This document shows positions 8,290 to 16,235 of a stretch of 18,643 nucleotides of DNA, in pieces. Source of the stretch: CAYZUC01 sp964481705 (GTDB taxonomy: Bacteria > Bacillota > Clostridia > Lachnospirales > Lachnospiraceae). Under the pieces are notes generated by a model, which made no database searches, was not told the DNA's origin, and was given only the letters and a program-made list of their open reading frames with translations. The stretch's first letter is position 1, and every line of letters begins with the position of its first letter. The DNA lies in NCBI GenBank assembly GCA_964481705.1, contig CAYZUC010000054.1:1-18643 (forward strand), in the 5' to 3' direction. Made by a program: the position numbers and the translations under genes.

Positions 8290-8936
8290 AGTATAAGGGC
8301 ATTATTTTTGATTTAGATGGAGTGATCTGTTCGACAGATAAATATCATTATAAAGCATGGAAGAAGATTGCCGATCAGCTGGAGATTCCTTTTAATGAGG
8401 AAATGAATGATAAGTTACGAGGAGTCAGTCGTATGGATAGCCTGGACCTGATTCTGCAAAATGGTGAAAAGGTATATTCAAATGAGGATAAGCAGACACT
8501 GGCAGAAGCAAAGAATCTTTTTTATCAGAAGCTTCTAAAACAGATGTCAAGCAAGGATTTAAGTGAGGTTGTTCAGAATACATTATATGCATTGAAAAGA
8601 AAGGGCTTATTACTCGGAATCGGTTCATCAAGTAAAAATACAAAATTGATACTGGAGCGAATCGGATTACTGAATTTTTTTGATTGTATATCAGACGGAA
8701 CAATGATTGAAAGGTCAAAGCCTGATCCGGAGGTGTTCCTAAAAGCAGCAAAGCTTTTGAAGCTGCTCCCTGCGGAATGTCTGGTAGTCGAAGATGCATC
8801 GGCAGGAGCTGAGGCCGCATATAAAGGCGGATTTGACTGTGCAGGGATCAAAGCTGCACGGGAATATAGTCACATAACCTATCAACTGGATCATTTTGAG
8901 GATTTGATTACATATATAGAGGATGAATATGAATGA
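8286..8936 (+). CDS. pgmB: Beta-phosphoglucomutase (HAD superfamily)
   Basis: Predicted to interconvert beta-D-glucose 1-phosphate and glucose 6-phosphate through an aspartyl phosphate, in the cytoplasm. The 216 residues carry the HAD motif FDLDGV (nucleophile D9, acid/base D11). The beta-PGM-specific features are YHYKAWK, LRGVSRMDSL (KGVSREDSL in the Lactococcus enzyme), SSSKN for motif 2, SKPDPEVF with the motif 3 Lys, and VEDASAG with the metal-binding acids. These make beta-PGM more likely than a generic sugar phosphatase. The start at 8286 has GGAGAG upstream and overlaps the permease stop; its own stop overlaps the GH3 start. Such mutases normally act after an inverting sugar phosphorylase (GH65/GH94), and none is visible here. 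Confidence 0.88.
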   Translation: MKYKGIIFDLDGVICSTDKYHYKAWKKIADQLEIPFNEEMNDKLRGVSRMDSLDLILQNGEKVYSNEDKQTLAEAKNLFYQKLLKQMSSKDLSEVVQNTLYALKRKGLLLGIGSSSKNTKLILERIGLLNFFDCISDGTMIERSKPDPEVFLKAAKLLKLLPAECLVVEDASAGAEAAYKGGFDCAGIKAAREYSHITYQLDHFEDLITYIEDEYE

Positions 8937-10617
8937 TATGAAAAAGGCACCTTTTTATTTAGATACAGAGGCAGCGGAATGGGTGGAAACGACACTGCGG
9001 ACCATGTCGCTTGAGGAGATGATCGGTCAATTGTTTTGTCCGATTGGGTATTCTACCGATGAAGGGTATCTGCAAAATGAATTATTAGACAGGCACATCG
9101 GCGGACTGTTCTTTCGAGATGGTGCGTCAGAGGAAATGCAGAATACCTTCCGATTTGCACAGGAACATACAAAGATTCCATTGTTGATCCCCTCGAATCT
9201 TGAAGCCGGTGGCGATGGCGCTGCAACAGACGGAACAGCTTACGGAAAACAGATGTCGATAGCTGCATCCGGGAAAGAAGAATATGCATACAGATTAGGA
9301 AAGATTGCCTGCTCAGAGGCAGCAGCACTCGGTATTAACTGGGCATTTGCCCCTGTTGTAGATATTGATATGAATGATCATAATCCAATTACGAATGTCA
9401 GAACCTATGGCAGCAATCCGGATCATGTCGTTCGATATGCATCACAGTATATCAAGGCGGCGAAAGAAGAAGGCATCATACCTACAATCAAACATTTTCC
9501 AGGCGACGGAGTTGATGAAAGGGATCAGCATCTTCTGACTTCTGTCAATTCTCTATCGGTGGAGGAGTGGGAACGTTCCTATGGCAATATATACAGGAAG
9601 ATGATTGCGCTGGATGTGCCGGCAGTGATGATCGGGCATATAGCATTACCTGCCTATGAAGAATATTTTGGAATTCATGGAGAAGATCAGTACAGACCAG
9701 CTTCATTATCTCCAATCTTGTTAAAAGAATTACTCCGAAAAAGACTTGGATTCAACGGACTGATTATTACAGATGCAAGTCCGATGGTCGGCTTCTGTGC
9801 AGCAATGGACAGAGAAACAGCAGTGCCGTATTCGATTGAGTGCGGCTGCGATATGTTTCTGTTCAACCGGGATCTGGCAGAGGATTATGATTTCATGTGT
9901 AAAGGATACCAGACGGGAATCCTGTCCCGGGAGCGGCTCATGGAAGCCAACAGAAGGATTCTGTCACTAAAAGCTTCTATAGGACTGCAGATCAGACAAA
10001 AAGCGGGAACACTGGTTCCTAAACGCAACGCATTGGAAATACTGAATTGTCATGAACATAAAAAGTGGACACAGGAATTGGCAGAGGACAGCATTACGCT
10101 TGTGAAAGACACACAGAAACTCCTTCCTGTCAGCACTCAGAAACATAAGCATATACTGCTTGAGGTACTTGGGAATTTCCCTTCCAATGAACGTGTGATG
10201 AACACTGCGAAGAGACGGCTGGAGCAGGAAGGCTTTTGTGTGACAACGTATGAGCCGGAGGATTTTTCAACAGGGGTAGACAATGTATCTGTAATTAAGC
10301 AGAAGTATGATTTGGTGATCTATCTTGGAAATGTAGAGAATGCAAGTAACCAGACAACGAACAGAATTCAATGGCACACGTTCTTTGGACTCGGAAATAA
10401 TATTCCCTGGTTTGTACATGAGACCGACACTCTGTTCATCAGTCTTGCCAATCCCTATCATTTGCTGGATGTCCCTATGATTAAGACCTATATCAACTGT
10501 TACTCCAATCATGATGTCATGGTTGAAACAGTAATCGAGAAAATACTTGGTAGAAGTGAATTTAAAGGAATCAGTCCGATTGATCCGTTTTGCGGAAGAG
10601 AGGAATTAAGATACTGA
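8929..10617 (+). CDS. Glycoside hydrolase family 3 enzyme with NagZ-type His/Asp dyad
   Basis: A 562-residue cytoplasmic enzyme (no signal peptide). A GH3 TIM-barrel domain (about 20-345) contains KHFPGDG-VDER-DQH (residues 188-201), the NagZ-subfamily loop whose Asp199/His201 dyad serves as acid/base. IITDASPM (D282) supplies the nucleophile. A C-terminal alpha/beta domain (about 370-555) is present, as in two-domain Gram-positive GH3/NagZ proteins. It probably acts on beta-N-acetylglucosaminides or beta-glucosides. His/Asp-dyad GH3 enzymes such as Cellulomonas fimi Nag3 are reported to be phosphorylases, so a phosphorolytic role feeding PgmB is plausible. Of the possible ATGs at 8923, 8929 and 8938, the one at 8929 sits 6 bases after AGAGG. 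The gene overlaps the pgmB stop. Confidence 0.88.
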   Translation: MNDMKKAPFYLDTEAAEWVETTLRTMSLEEMIGQLFCPIGYSTDEGYLQNELLDRHIGGLFFRDGASEEMQNTFRFAQEHTKIPLLIPSNLEAGGDGAATDGTAYGKQMSIAASGKEEYAYRLGKIACSEAAALGINWAFAPVVDIDMNDHNPITNVRTYGSNPDHVVRYASQYIKAAKEEGIIPTIKHFPGDGVDERDQHLLTSVNSLSVEEWERSYGNIYRKMIALDVPAVMIGHIALPAYEEYFGIHGEDQYRPASLSPILLKELLRKRLGFNGLIITDASPMVGFCAAMDRETAVPYSIECGCDMFLFNRDLAEDYDFMCKGYQTGILSRERLMEANRRILSLKASIGLQIRQKAGTLVPKRNALEILNCHEHKKWTQELAEDSITLVKDTQKLLPVSTQKHKHILLEVLGNFPSNERVMNTAKRRLEQEGFCVTTYEPEDFSTGVDNVSVIKQKYDLVIYLGNVENASNQTTNRIQWHTFFGLGNNIPWFVHETDTLFISLANPYHLLDVPMIKTYINCYSNHDVMVETVIEKILGRSEFKGISPIDPFCGREELRY

Positions 10618-10633
10618 TGGCGGAGGAACAGCG

Positions 10634-13202
10634 GTGAAAATAACAAATTTAAAAGTGAACCATCTGTATCACCCTTTGGGATATGATTATCCCCACATTT
10701 CACTATCATGGCTTGTGCTTGATACGTTTGCCAAGAGGCAGAGAGCGGCGAGAGTACAAATATCTGTAAGCAGACAATTTGATACAGAGTCGATTGTGTA
10801 TGACAGCGGAGATGATGTGCAGGCAGACAGCAAAGCATATCATATTGATCTGACATTGAAGTCTTATACCAGATATTACTGGAAAGTACAGGTATGGACG
10901 GATTGCGACGAATATGCAGAGAGTGAGATTTCTTATTTTGAAACGGCTAAGCTTCAGGATAAGTGGAGTGCAGAATGGATTTCGCCCAAAAACGATTATG
11001 ATGCCAATCCATATATTGAGAAGATTATAACGATTGGCAGAAAGGTAAGAAAAGCAAGAGCTTATGTCTGCGGTCTGGGTTTGTATGAAATGTATATAAA
11101 CGACTGTAAGGTTGGGGATGAGTATTTGCTGCCAGGCTATCATGCATATGATTCCTTTTTAGAGTATCAGACATTTGATGTTACGGATGCGTTCCAATAT
11201 GGAGCAAATTCTATTGGATTTTATTTGGGAGAAGGGTGGTATAAAGGTCGGTTTGTATTTGATGGCGGTTATAAAAATATCTATGGAGATCGTAAGGCTG
11301 TCATCTGTGAAATTCACGTTACATATGAAGACGGCACCGAGGAAATAGTTGTAACTAACAGAAGCTGGAATTGGAAGCATTCCGGTATATTGGAAAATGG
11401 TATCTATGACGGAGAGATTGTTGATCTCACATTACATGATACGAAGTGGAAGGATGTCGAGGCGATATCTGTCAAAGAGCCGCTTGTAGAACGGAGTAAT
11501 CCACCGATTGTCTGCGTCAAAAAAATACAGCCTGTTGCTGTGCTTCATACAGTCAGGGGAGACATCATACTGGACTTCGGTCAGAATATCACCGGTTGGG
11601 TAACTGTTGATATGACCGGCGCGGAAAAGGTGGATATCAGGCTGGTATATGGAGAAATATTGCAAAATGGTTTTCTGCATCGTGAGAATCTACGAACAGC
11701 CAAAGCCGAGTTCAGATACAAAGGTCCAGGAATGAAGGAAATCAGGCCTAAATTCACTTATTTTGGTTTTCGATATGTACAGGTGGAGGGAATCAAAGAG
11801 GTTACGGCTGATTGCTTTACAGCCTGTGTCATCATGTCACAAATGGATGAAACAGGAACTATAAAGACCAGCAATGCGAAGCTGAACCAGCTCTTTCAGA
11901 ATACATTATGGGGACAGCGGGATAATTTCCTGGATATTCCGATCGACTGTCCGCAGCGTGATGAGAGAATGGGCTGGACGGGAGATACGACTATATTTTG
12001 TGGAGCGGCATGCTTCAATATGGATACATCTGCCTTTTATGCGCACTATATCAGAAATATCCGGGCAGAACAGCTCAAGATGAATGGGGCAATTCCTTTT
12101 TTTGCTCCTTATCCCAAAATAAAGCCACATGAAGGAATCAATCTGTTTTTACAGCATGGCTATGCATGTACATGGGGAGATGTAGCAACGATTTTGCCAT
12201 GGAATCTGTTTATTCACTATGGTGACCGTTCATTATTAGCAGAGCATTACCCAATGATGCGGGACTGGGTTATCAAGGTCAGTGAAACAGCACATGCACA
12301 TGGGAATATTTTGTTGTGGCAGGGCTCTGATCAGTTGGGTGACTGGCTGGCTCTTGATAATGGGAATCTTCATAATCCTATCGGGAAAACGGATCCTGAC
12401 TATATAGCGTCTATGTATTATTATAAATCCGTTAGTATTCTATCTGCTGCTGCAAAGGAACTGCACTATCAGGAGGATCAACAACGGTTTGATGTTTTAA
12501 AACAGGGAATCTATACAGAAATCATAAAAACCTATTTTCATAAAGACGGCTCACTGAGAACGATAGAGACGCAGACGGCACTTGCGATTGCACTTGCATT
12601 TCAGGTGTTTCCGGAAGGAAAATCAGAAATTCTGGTTAATGCACTGGTGAATCGGATTAAAAGTAACAACGGTAAGCTGGACACGGGCTTTGTTGGGTCT
12701 CCGTTGATTTGCAATGTACTGTCAGATTACGGAAGAAATGAAACAGCATATACTGTGCTGCTGAATGAGGAATATCCGGGATGGCTGTATGAAATTAATA
12801 TGGGAGCCACTACCGTCTGGGAAAGATGGAATTCGATTCTTGAAGATGGAACTATGAATGAAGAAGGAATGAACAGTCTGAACCATTATGCATATGGAGC
12901 GATTGTGGAATGGATNNNNNNNNNNNNNNNNGTACAGACGAATGTGTGGCTTTCATCCTTCTGAGGAAGAGACAGGATGCAGCCGTATGGAGCTGAAACC
13001 AATGCCGAATCCGCTGGTGCGAGAGGTATGGGGAGAGTATGTTTCCGTGATGGGGACTTATAAAATGGGGTGGAAGTATCGTACAGATCATAAAATTATT
13101 TATCATATATCGGTTCCGTTTCATACGACAGCGGTCTTATATTTGCAAAATGGGGATTTGAAGGAATTAGATGCTGGTGAATATGAGATTCAGGAAGGAT
13201 AG
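10634..13202 (+). CDS. Alpha-L-rhamnosidase (GH78), interrupted by an assembly gap
   Basis: Predicted to release terminal alpha-L-rhamnose from glycosides in the cytoplasm (no signal peptide). The order is Fn3-like N-terminal domain (about 1-100), rhamnosidase N-domain (about 125-295), beta domain (about 300-405), six-hairpin catalytic barrel (about 410-760) and a C-terminal beta domain. Catalytic motifs are intact: DCPQRDERMGWTGD at 438-451 with general acid E444, and TTVWERW with E730 as the likely base. The 16 Ns at 12916-12931 shift the frame, giving an apparent stop at 12964. If they are deleted, the junction reads WMYRRMCGFHP, the expected family sequence, and the frame runs to 13202 (850 residues). 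The start is GTG with GGAGG 7 bases upstream. It lies 16 bp after the GH3 gene. Confidence 0.9.
12916..12931. other. Run of 16 Ns (scaffold gap) inside the rhamnosidase gene
   Basis: Sixteen undetermined bases separate TGGAT from GTACAGACG. The two flanks join in frame with no missing residue when the Ns are removed, so the true gap is probably 0 bp, with a multiple of 3 the only other frame-preserving option. The length shown is an assembler placeholder. Confidence 0.95.
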
Positions 13203-13216
13203 CAGGAGGTATTCAT

Positions 13217-14692
13217 ATGAATGAGATTCAGTTGAAAAGAAGCAATAAGGTGTTATTTACGGCATTATCGGTGATATCCTTTTTCTTGGTTGTAGGATTG
13301 ATGTCACAGCTGACATCATCAGGACAAGAACAGATATTGAGCATCGTACCGTTGATTGTCTGTGTCATTACCTATATAGGGAATGTGATTTTTTATGTTA
13401 CTGGAAAAGGGAAAAAGAGACTGCTCTACTATGCAGCAATCAGTTTTTCCGTTACATATGCTTTTATCCTGCTAATGTGTAATGGTAATACACCATATCC
13501 ATATATGATTCCCCTGATTCTGGTATTTGTGTGTTTTCTTGATAAACGGGTGGTATACGGAACCTGTATTTGGCTTATTATTGTCAATATCATTAAAGTC
13601 ATCACTCTGATTATTTCTGCCAATCAGATACTGGACGTGTTGGAAATCATTATGATTGAGTTCATTATTGTTGCGGTGACAGTTGTAGCAGCTGTGTGCG
13701 GGGTTAAAAATGTAAAGAAATTTTTTGAGGAATCTTCTGACCAAATGGAGAATGCAGCAAAACAGTCTAAAGATATGGCCGAGGAAGTAGTTTTGAGTTC
13801 CCGGGATGTGCAAAAAGAGTTGGGGATCGGAAAGCAATCAATCGACACAATCCTTGATATGACAAAGGCAATCTGCAGCTCCATGAAGGATATATCAGAA
13901 AGCACCGGATCAACAGCAGAGTCAATAGAACAGCAGACCTATATGACCTCAGACATACAACATATCATAGATGAAACACATGGGAGGGCAAATGAAATTG
14001 TTGAGATCGCATCCGATTGCAACATGTTAATTGAAAATGGCGTAAATGCGATTACGAAAATTAACGATGAAGCTGAAGTATCTATATCATCAAGTTTGGT
14101 TATGAGAAAGGCTGCTGAGGAAATGCAGGAAAAGTCCGAAGCTGTACGTGAAATTGTCAGCATTATTTTAAATATTTCGTCACAAACCAATCTGCTTGCG
14201 CTAAATGCATCCATAGAGGCAGCAAGAGCAGGCGAGGCAGGAAGAGGATTCGCGGTTGTAGCAGAGGAGATTCGAATGCTTGCAGAGCAAACCAAAAATG
14301 CGACAGAGAATATATCCCAAATTGTGAATGAATTAAGCATCAATGCAACAGATGTTTCATCAAAGGTAGAGGATACCGTACAGGTATCTGAAAGACAAAA
14401 GGAATTGATTGTGGAGACAAGGACAGAGTTTGTGAGTATTGCCGAGAAAATGAAGGATTTGAATCATAGTATCGGGGCAGTCGGAGCAAGTGTTACAAAC
14501 TTAAGAGGTGCCAATAATAAAATCGTAGATGCCATCTCATCCTTGTCTGCTACAGGCGAGGAAATATCGGCCAATACAGAGGAAGCATACAGTTTAAGCG
14601 AGAAAAGTGTATTGATTGTTCAGGAGTTTACAGATATGATGCAACGTATCGCGGCGGAAGCAGACAAGCTTTCTAAATACTCTGTTATCTGA
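13217..14692 (+). CDS. Methyl-accepting chemotaxis protein with six-TM sensor region, no HAMP
   Basis: Chemoreceptor of 491 residues. Six hydrophobic segments (about 11-31, 40-62, 68-87, 92-110, 112-132, 139-161) with very short loops replace the usual extracellular ligand domain, and no HAMP domain is evident. The rest is a long coiled-coil signalling domain whose tip (about 320-355) carries NLLALNASIEAARAGEAGRG and the CheA/CheW-contact sequence of MCPs. The ATG has AGGAGG 7 bases upstream and follows the rhamnosidase by 14 bp, making it the last gene of the sugar operon before a terminator. Co-transcription suggests that the receptor steers toward the same sugar or reports on transport or membrane state; this is inferred. 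The ligand is unknown. Confidence 0.93.
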   Translation: MNEIQLKRSNKVLFTALSVISFFLVVGLMSQLTSSGQEQILSIVPLIVCVITYIGNVIFYVTGKGKKRLLYYAAISFSVTYAFILLMCNGNTPYPYMIPLILVFVCFLDKRVVYGTCIWLIIVNIIKVITLIISANQILDVLEIIMIEFIIVAVTVVAAVCGVKNVKKFFEESSDQMENAAKQSKDMAEEVVLSSRDVQKELGIGKQSIDTILDMTKAICSSMKDISESTGSTAESIEQQTYMTSDIQHIIDETHGRANEIVEIASDCNMLIENGVNAITKINDEAEVSISSSLVMRKAAEEMQEKSEAVREIVSIILNISSQTNLLALNASIEAARAGEAGRGFAVVAEEIRMLAEQTKNATENISQIVNELSINATDVSSKVEDTVQVSERQKELIVETRTEFVSIAEKMKDLNHSIGAVGASVTNLRGANNKIVDAISSLSATGEEISANTEEAYSLSEKSVLIVQEFTDMMQRIAAEADKLSKYSVI

Positions 14693-14715
14693 CCGGATTA
14701 TCTGCAATCTTATAT

Positions 14716-14745
14716 GGGCTTCACCATTTTGGTGGAGCCTTTTTA
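14716..14745 (+). terminator. Rho-independent terminator of the sugar/chemotaxis operon
   Basis: GGCTTCACC (14717-14725) pairs with GGTGGAGCC (14731-14739) with one G-T wobble, over a short ATTTT loop, followed by a T tract. It lies about 25 bp after the chemoreceptor stop. Its right arm is also the left edge of the duplicated segment. Confidence 0.85.
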
Positions 14746-14778
14746 ATTTTACTTGAATTATAATGACTTATTTGTTAC

Positions 14779-14868
14779 ACTGAATTTTATCAGTATACGC
14801 ATGCCAAAGTATGCTACTTACAAAAGTAAAGTCCAGTCTCAAAAGAGACTCACAGGGCGATTCTGCCC
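14779..14868 (+). ncRNA. Candidate structured element: five consecutive small hairpins (copy 1)
   Basis: Within 90 bases there are five stem-loops: ACTGA/TCAGT (14779-14794); GCATGC-CAAA-GTATGC (14799-14814, one G-T pair); ACTTAC-AAAA-GTAAAGT with a bulged A (14816-14832); AGTCTC-AAAA-GAGACT (14835-14850, perfect); and GGGC-GATTCT-GCCC (14855-14868). The same array occurs at 17805-17894. Substitutions between the copies fall in a loop, a linker and one outer pair of the third hairpin. A TATAAT at 14759-14764 could start a transcript, but no good -35 is seen. It could instead be a DNA recognition site. I do not recognise a known RNA family. Confidence 0.45.
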
Positions 14869-14913
14869 AAGGTTTCCAAATGTTTAAAAATGTAAATCAA
14901 TAGTAGGAACGTA

Positions 14914-14942
14914 TTGTTTTATTTTCTGAAATCAAATATAAT
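14914..14942 (+). promoter_or_regulatory. Predicted promoter of Rpn gene copy 1
   Basis: TTGTTT (14914-14919), a 17-base spacer and TATAAT (14937-14942). The 30-odd bases covering both hexamers are identical in the second copy although neighbouring leader bases have diverged, which suggests selection on a promoter. Confidence 0.55.
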
Positions 14943-14990
14943 GTGTTTGTAGACGTGAGTAAGCAGGCCATCTATTGAGCTTGCAGATAC
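14941..14990 (+). repeat. 34-bp leader repeat, one full unit plus one partial (copy 1)
   Basis: A full unit occupies 14941-14974 (beginning ATGTGTTTGTAGACGTGAG). A partial unit follows (TTGAGCTTGCAGATAC, from 14975). The second copy of the locus has two full units plus a partial. The repeats begin at the -10 hexamer and so lie in the transcribed leader of the Rpn gene. Confidence 0.7.
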
Positions 14991-15063
14991 AATCCTTCAT
15001 GTCGGCCCTCTTATATTTCTCTGCATGCATTTCAGTTATAAAACAATGCAGAAAAGAGGAAGA

Positions 15064-16035
15064 ATGAGCAGAAACAGTAAGCAAAACTTACGAAACAGAC
15101 AAAGCAAGCCAGACAAACAGAACACGATGATATTCCCCATGGAAGATATCGGAGCAAAGTGTATCTTTCAACTGGAGGAAGTACAAAAGAACTTCATCAG
15201 CGCAGCGCTGGACATACCGGAAGAAGAAATCAAGTCCATCAAGCTTCTGAATACACATTTGCTGAGAAAATACAGGATGGATAAGGAAGGAATTGTAGAC
15301 GTTCTGCTCGAACTGAATAATCGGGAGAATATCCTGATTGAGATTCAGGTACGGTCACAGGATTGTCTGGACAGAAGAACCCTATTCTATCTGACCAAGA
15401 AATTCTCAGGAGTACTCTTTACCGGCCAGAAGTACCGGAAGCTGAGAAGATGTGTCAGTATCAGTATACTTGACTTTGATTATCTGAGTACCCAAAAGTG
15501 TCATACCAAGTTCCTGCTGAGAGATGAAGAAGGAAACATATATACGGATCTGCTGGAGGTACATATCATAGAGATCCATAAGGCTGCGCAGGAAGGCGAT
15601 GCCATCAAGGAATGGGTAGAGTTCTTTCGCTGCAGGAAGGAGGACGAGTTAGAGACGATGCAAGCAAAGACAAAGAATCGAGGAATCTTAACAGCAATCG
15701 AGGTGCTGAGGGAAATGAGTCTGACAAAGAGAATCAAAGAAGAATATGAATATCACCAGAAGGTAAGAAGAGATCAGGAGGCACGTGAAGACTACGTGTA
15801 TGATCAGGGGAAGGCCGCTGGAGTTTCCGAGGGTGAGAGTAGAGGTGAAATCAGAGGCATATTGACAACCAGACAAAATGTGATTCTTGAACTTTTGGAG
15901 GAACAAGGAAATATCTCGCCGGTACTGAAAGATATGATTAAAAAGCAGGAGAATACGGATACGCTTGAAATGTGGCTCAAGCTGGCAGCACATTGTGAAT
16001 CCATTCAGGAATTTGAGAAACGAATAGGAATCTGA
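15064..16035 (+). CDS. Rpn-type PD-(D/E)XK nuclease family transposase-like protein, copy 1
   Basis: A 323-residue protein of the Rpn / PD-(D/E)XK transposase-like group (PDDEXK_2), which includes recombination-promoting nucleases. After a basic Ser/Asn/Gln-rich N-terminus, the nuclease core shows VDVLLELNN (D79) and ILIEIQVRSQ (E93-x-Q95), the D...ExQ active-site pattern of the group, followed by the family segment LTKKFSGVLFTGQKY. The C-terminus is helical with the Gly/Glu-rich GVSEGESRGEIRG seen in relatives. I chose the ATG at 15064: AGAGGAAG lies just upstream, and an earlier ATG at 15025 is CTG in copy 2. Its likely role is mobility or recombination of its own locus, inferred from the family. 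A strong terminator follows. Confidence 0.87.
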   Translation: MSRNSKQNLRNRQSKPDKQNTMIFPMEDIGAKCIFQLEEVQKNFISAALDIPEEEIKSIKLLNTHLLRKYRMDKEGIVDVLLELNNRENILIEIQVRSQDCLDRRTLFYLTKKFSGVLFTGQKYRKLRRCVSISILDFDYLSTQKCHTKFLLRDEEGNIYTDLLEVHIIEIHKAAQEGDAIKEWVEFFRCRKEDELETMQAKTKNRGILTAIEVLREMSLTKRIKEEYEYHQKVRRDQEAREDYVYDQGKAAGVSEGESRGEIRGILTTRQNVILELLEEQGNISPVLKDMIKKQENTDTLEMWLKLAAHCESIQEFEKRIGI

Positions 16036-16040
16036 ACAGT

Positions 16041-16076
16041 GCAGCAGGGGTAAGAAAATAGCCCCTGCTGTTTTTG
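16041..16076 (+). terminator. Rho-independent terminator after Rpn copy 1
   Basis: CAGCAGGGG (16042-16050) and CCCCTGCTG (16062-16070) form a perfect 9-bp GC-rich stem with an 11-base loop, followed by TTTTT. It begins 6 bp after the stop codon of the Rpn gene. Confidence 0.93.
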
Positions 16077-16149
16077 TAAAAGAATGATTATTTTATATCA
16101 TCCAGTGTGTTCAATACAAAAGAATCCTGATCACGCATATTGGTTCGTC

Positions 16150-16178
16150 TTGACTTTTATTCTGACAGGTCATATAAT
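16150..16178 (+). promoter_or_regulatory. Strong sigma-A promoter of the ATPase gene
   Basis: TTGACT (16150-16155), exactly 17 bases of spacer, and a perfect TATAAT (16173-16178). Transcription is expected near 16185, which rules out an upstream in-frame start at 16140 and supports the ATG at 16236. The gene is thus transcribed independently of the Rpn gene, whose terminator lies just upstream. Confidence 0.8.
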
Positions 16179-16182
16179 TTAA

Positions 16183-16213
16183 CTAAAGTTATGTTTAGTA
16201 AAGTTAACTTTAG
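16183..16213. promoter_or_regulatory. Candidate operator: three TAAAGTTA octamers at the ATPase transcription start
   Basis: The octamer TAAAGTTA occurs directly at 16184-16191 and 16199-16206, and inverted at 16205-16212. The last two overlap to form the perfect 14-bp palindrome TAAAGTTAACTTTA. The outer copies also give a 9-bp inverted repeat (CTAAAGTTA/TAACTTTAG) with a 13-base loop. Position over the predicted start suggests a repressor site or a leader hairpin. Confidence 0.5.
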
Positions 16214-16235
16214 CAAATATGAAAAGAGGTTTCAT

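Larger units (their letters stand above)
14727..15598 (+). repeat. Duplicated segment, copy 1 (leader plus Rpn nuclease 5' part)
   Basis: This stretch recurs at 17751-18643, about 3.02-3.05 kb downstream in the same orientation. Homology begins at TTTTGGTGGAGCC, inside the chemoreceptor terminator, and continues to the end of the window. The first 150 bases are nearly identical and the middle leader (about 14875-15005) is clearly diverged. The zone 15006-15105 has a few substitutions and a 9-base indel, and 15106-15598 is identical to 18151-18643. The true right end of the repeat cannot be seen. Confidence 0.93.

Noticed and set aside
8425..8820. 131-codon open frame on the minus strand within beta-phosphoglucomutase
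   Set aside because: It lies opposite a gene with clear HAD and beta-PGM motifs, and its translation resembles no family.
12888..13202. Separate small gene after the N gap, and a truncated rhamnosidase ending at 12964
   Set aside because: Both result from the 16-N placeholder. Removing it joins one continuous GH78 reading frame with a family-typical junction.
13939..14343. 134-codon open frame on the minus strand within the chemoreceptor
   Set aside because: It is antisense to a well-supported coiled-coil coding region, with no ribosome site or recognisable protein; it is a composition shadow.
15025..15063. Start of Rpn copy 1 at the ATG at 15025
   Set aside because: The corresponding codon in copy 2 is CTG, whereas the ATG at 15064 and its AGAGGAAG ribosome site are kept in both.
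16140..16235. N-terminal extension of the ATPase from 16140
   Set aside because: The strong promoter hexamers (16150-16178) and the start-site palindrome lie inside it, while the ATG at 16236 has a good ribosome site and begins the family-typical MFIGREKEL.
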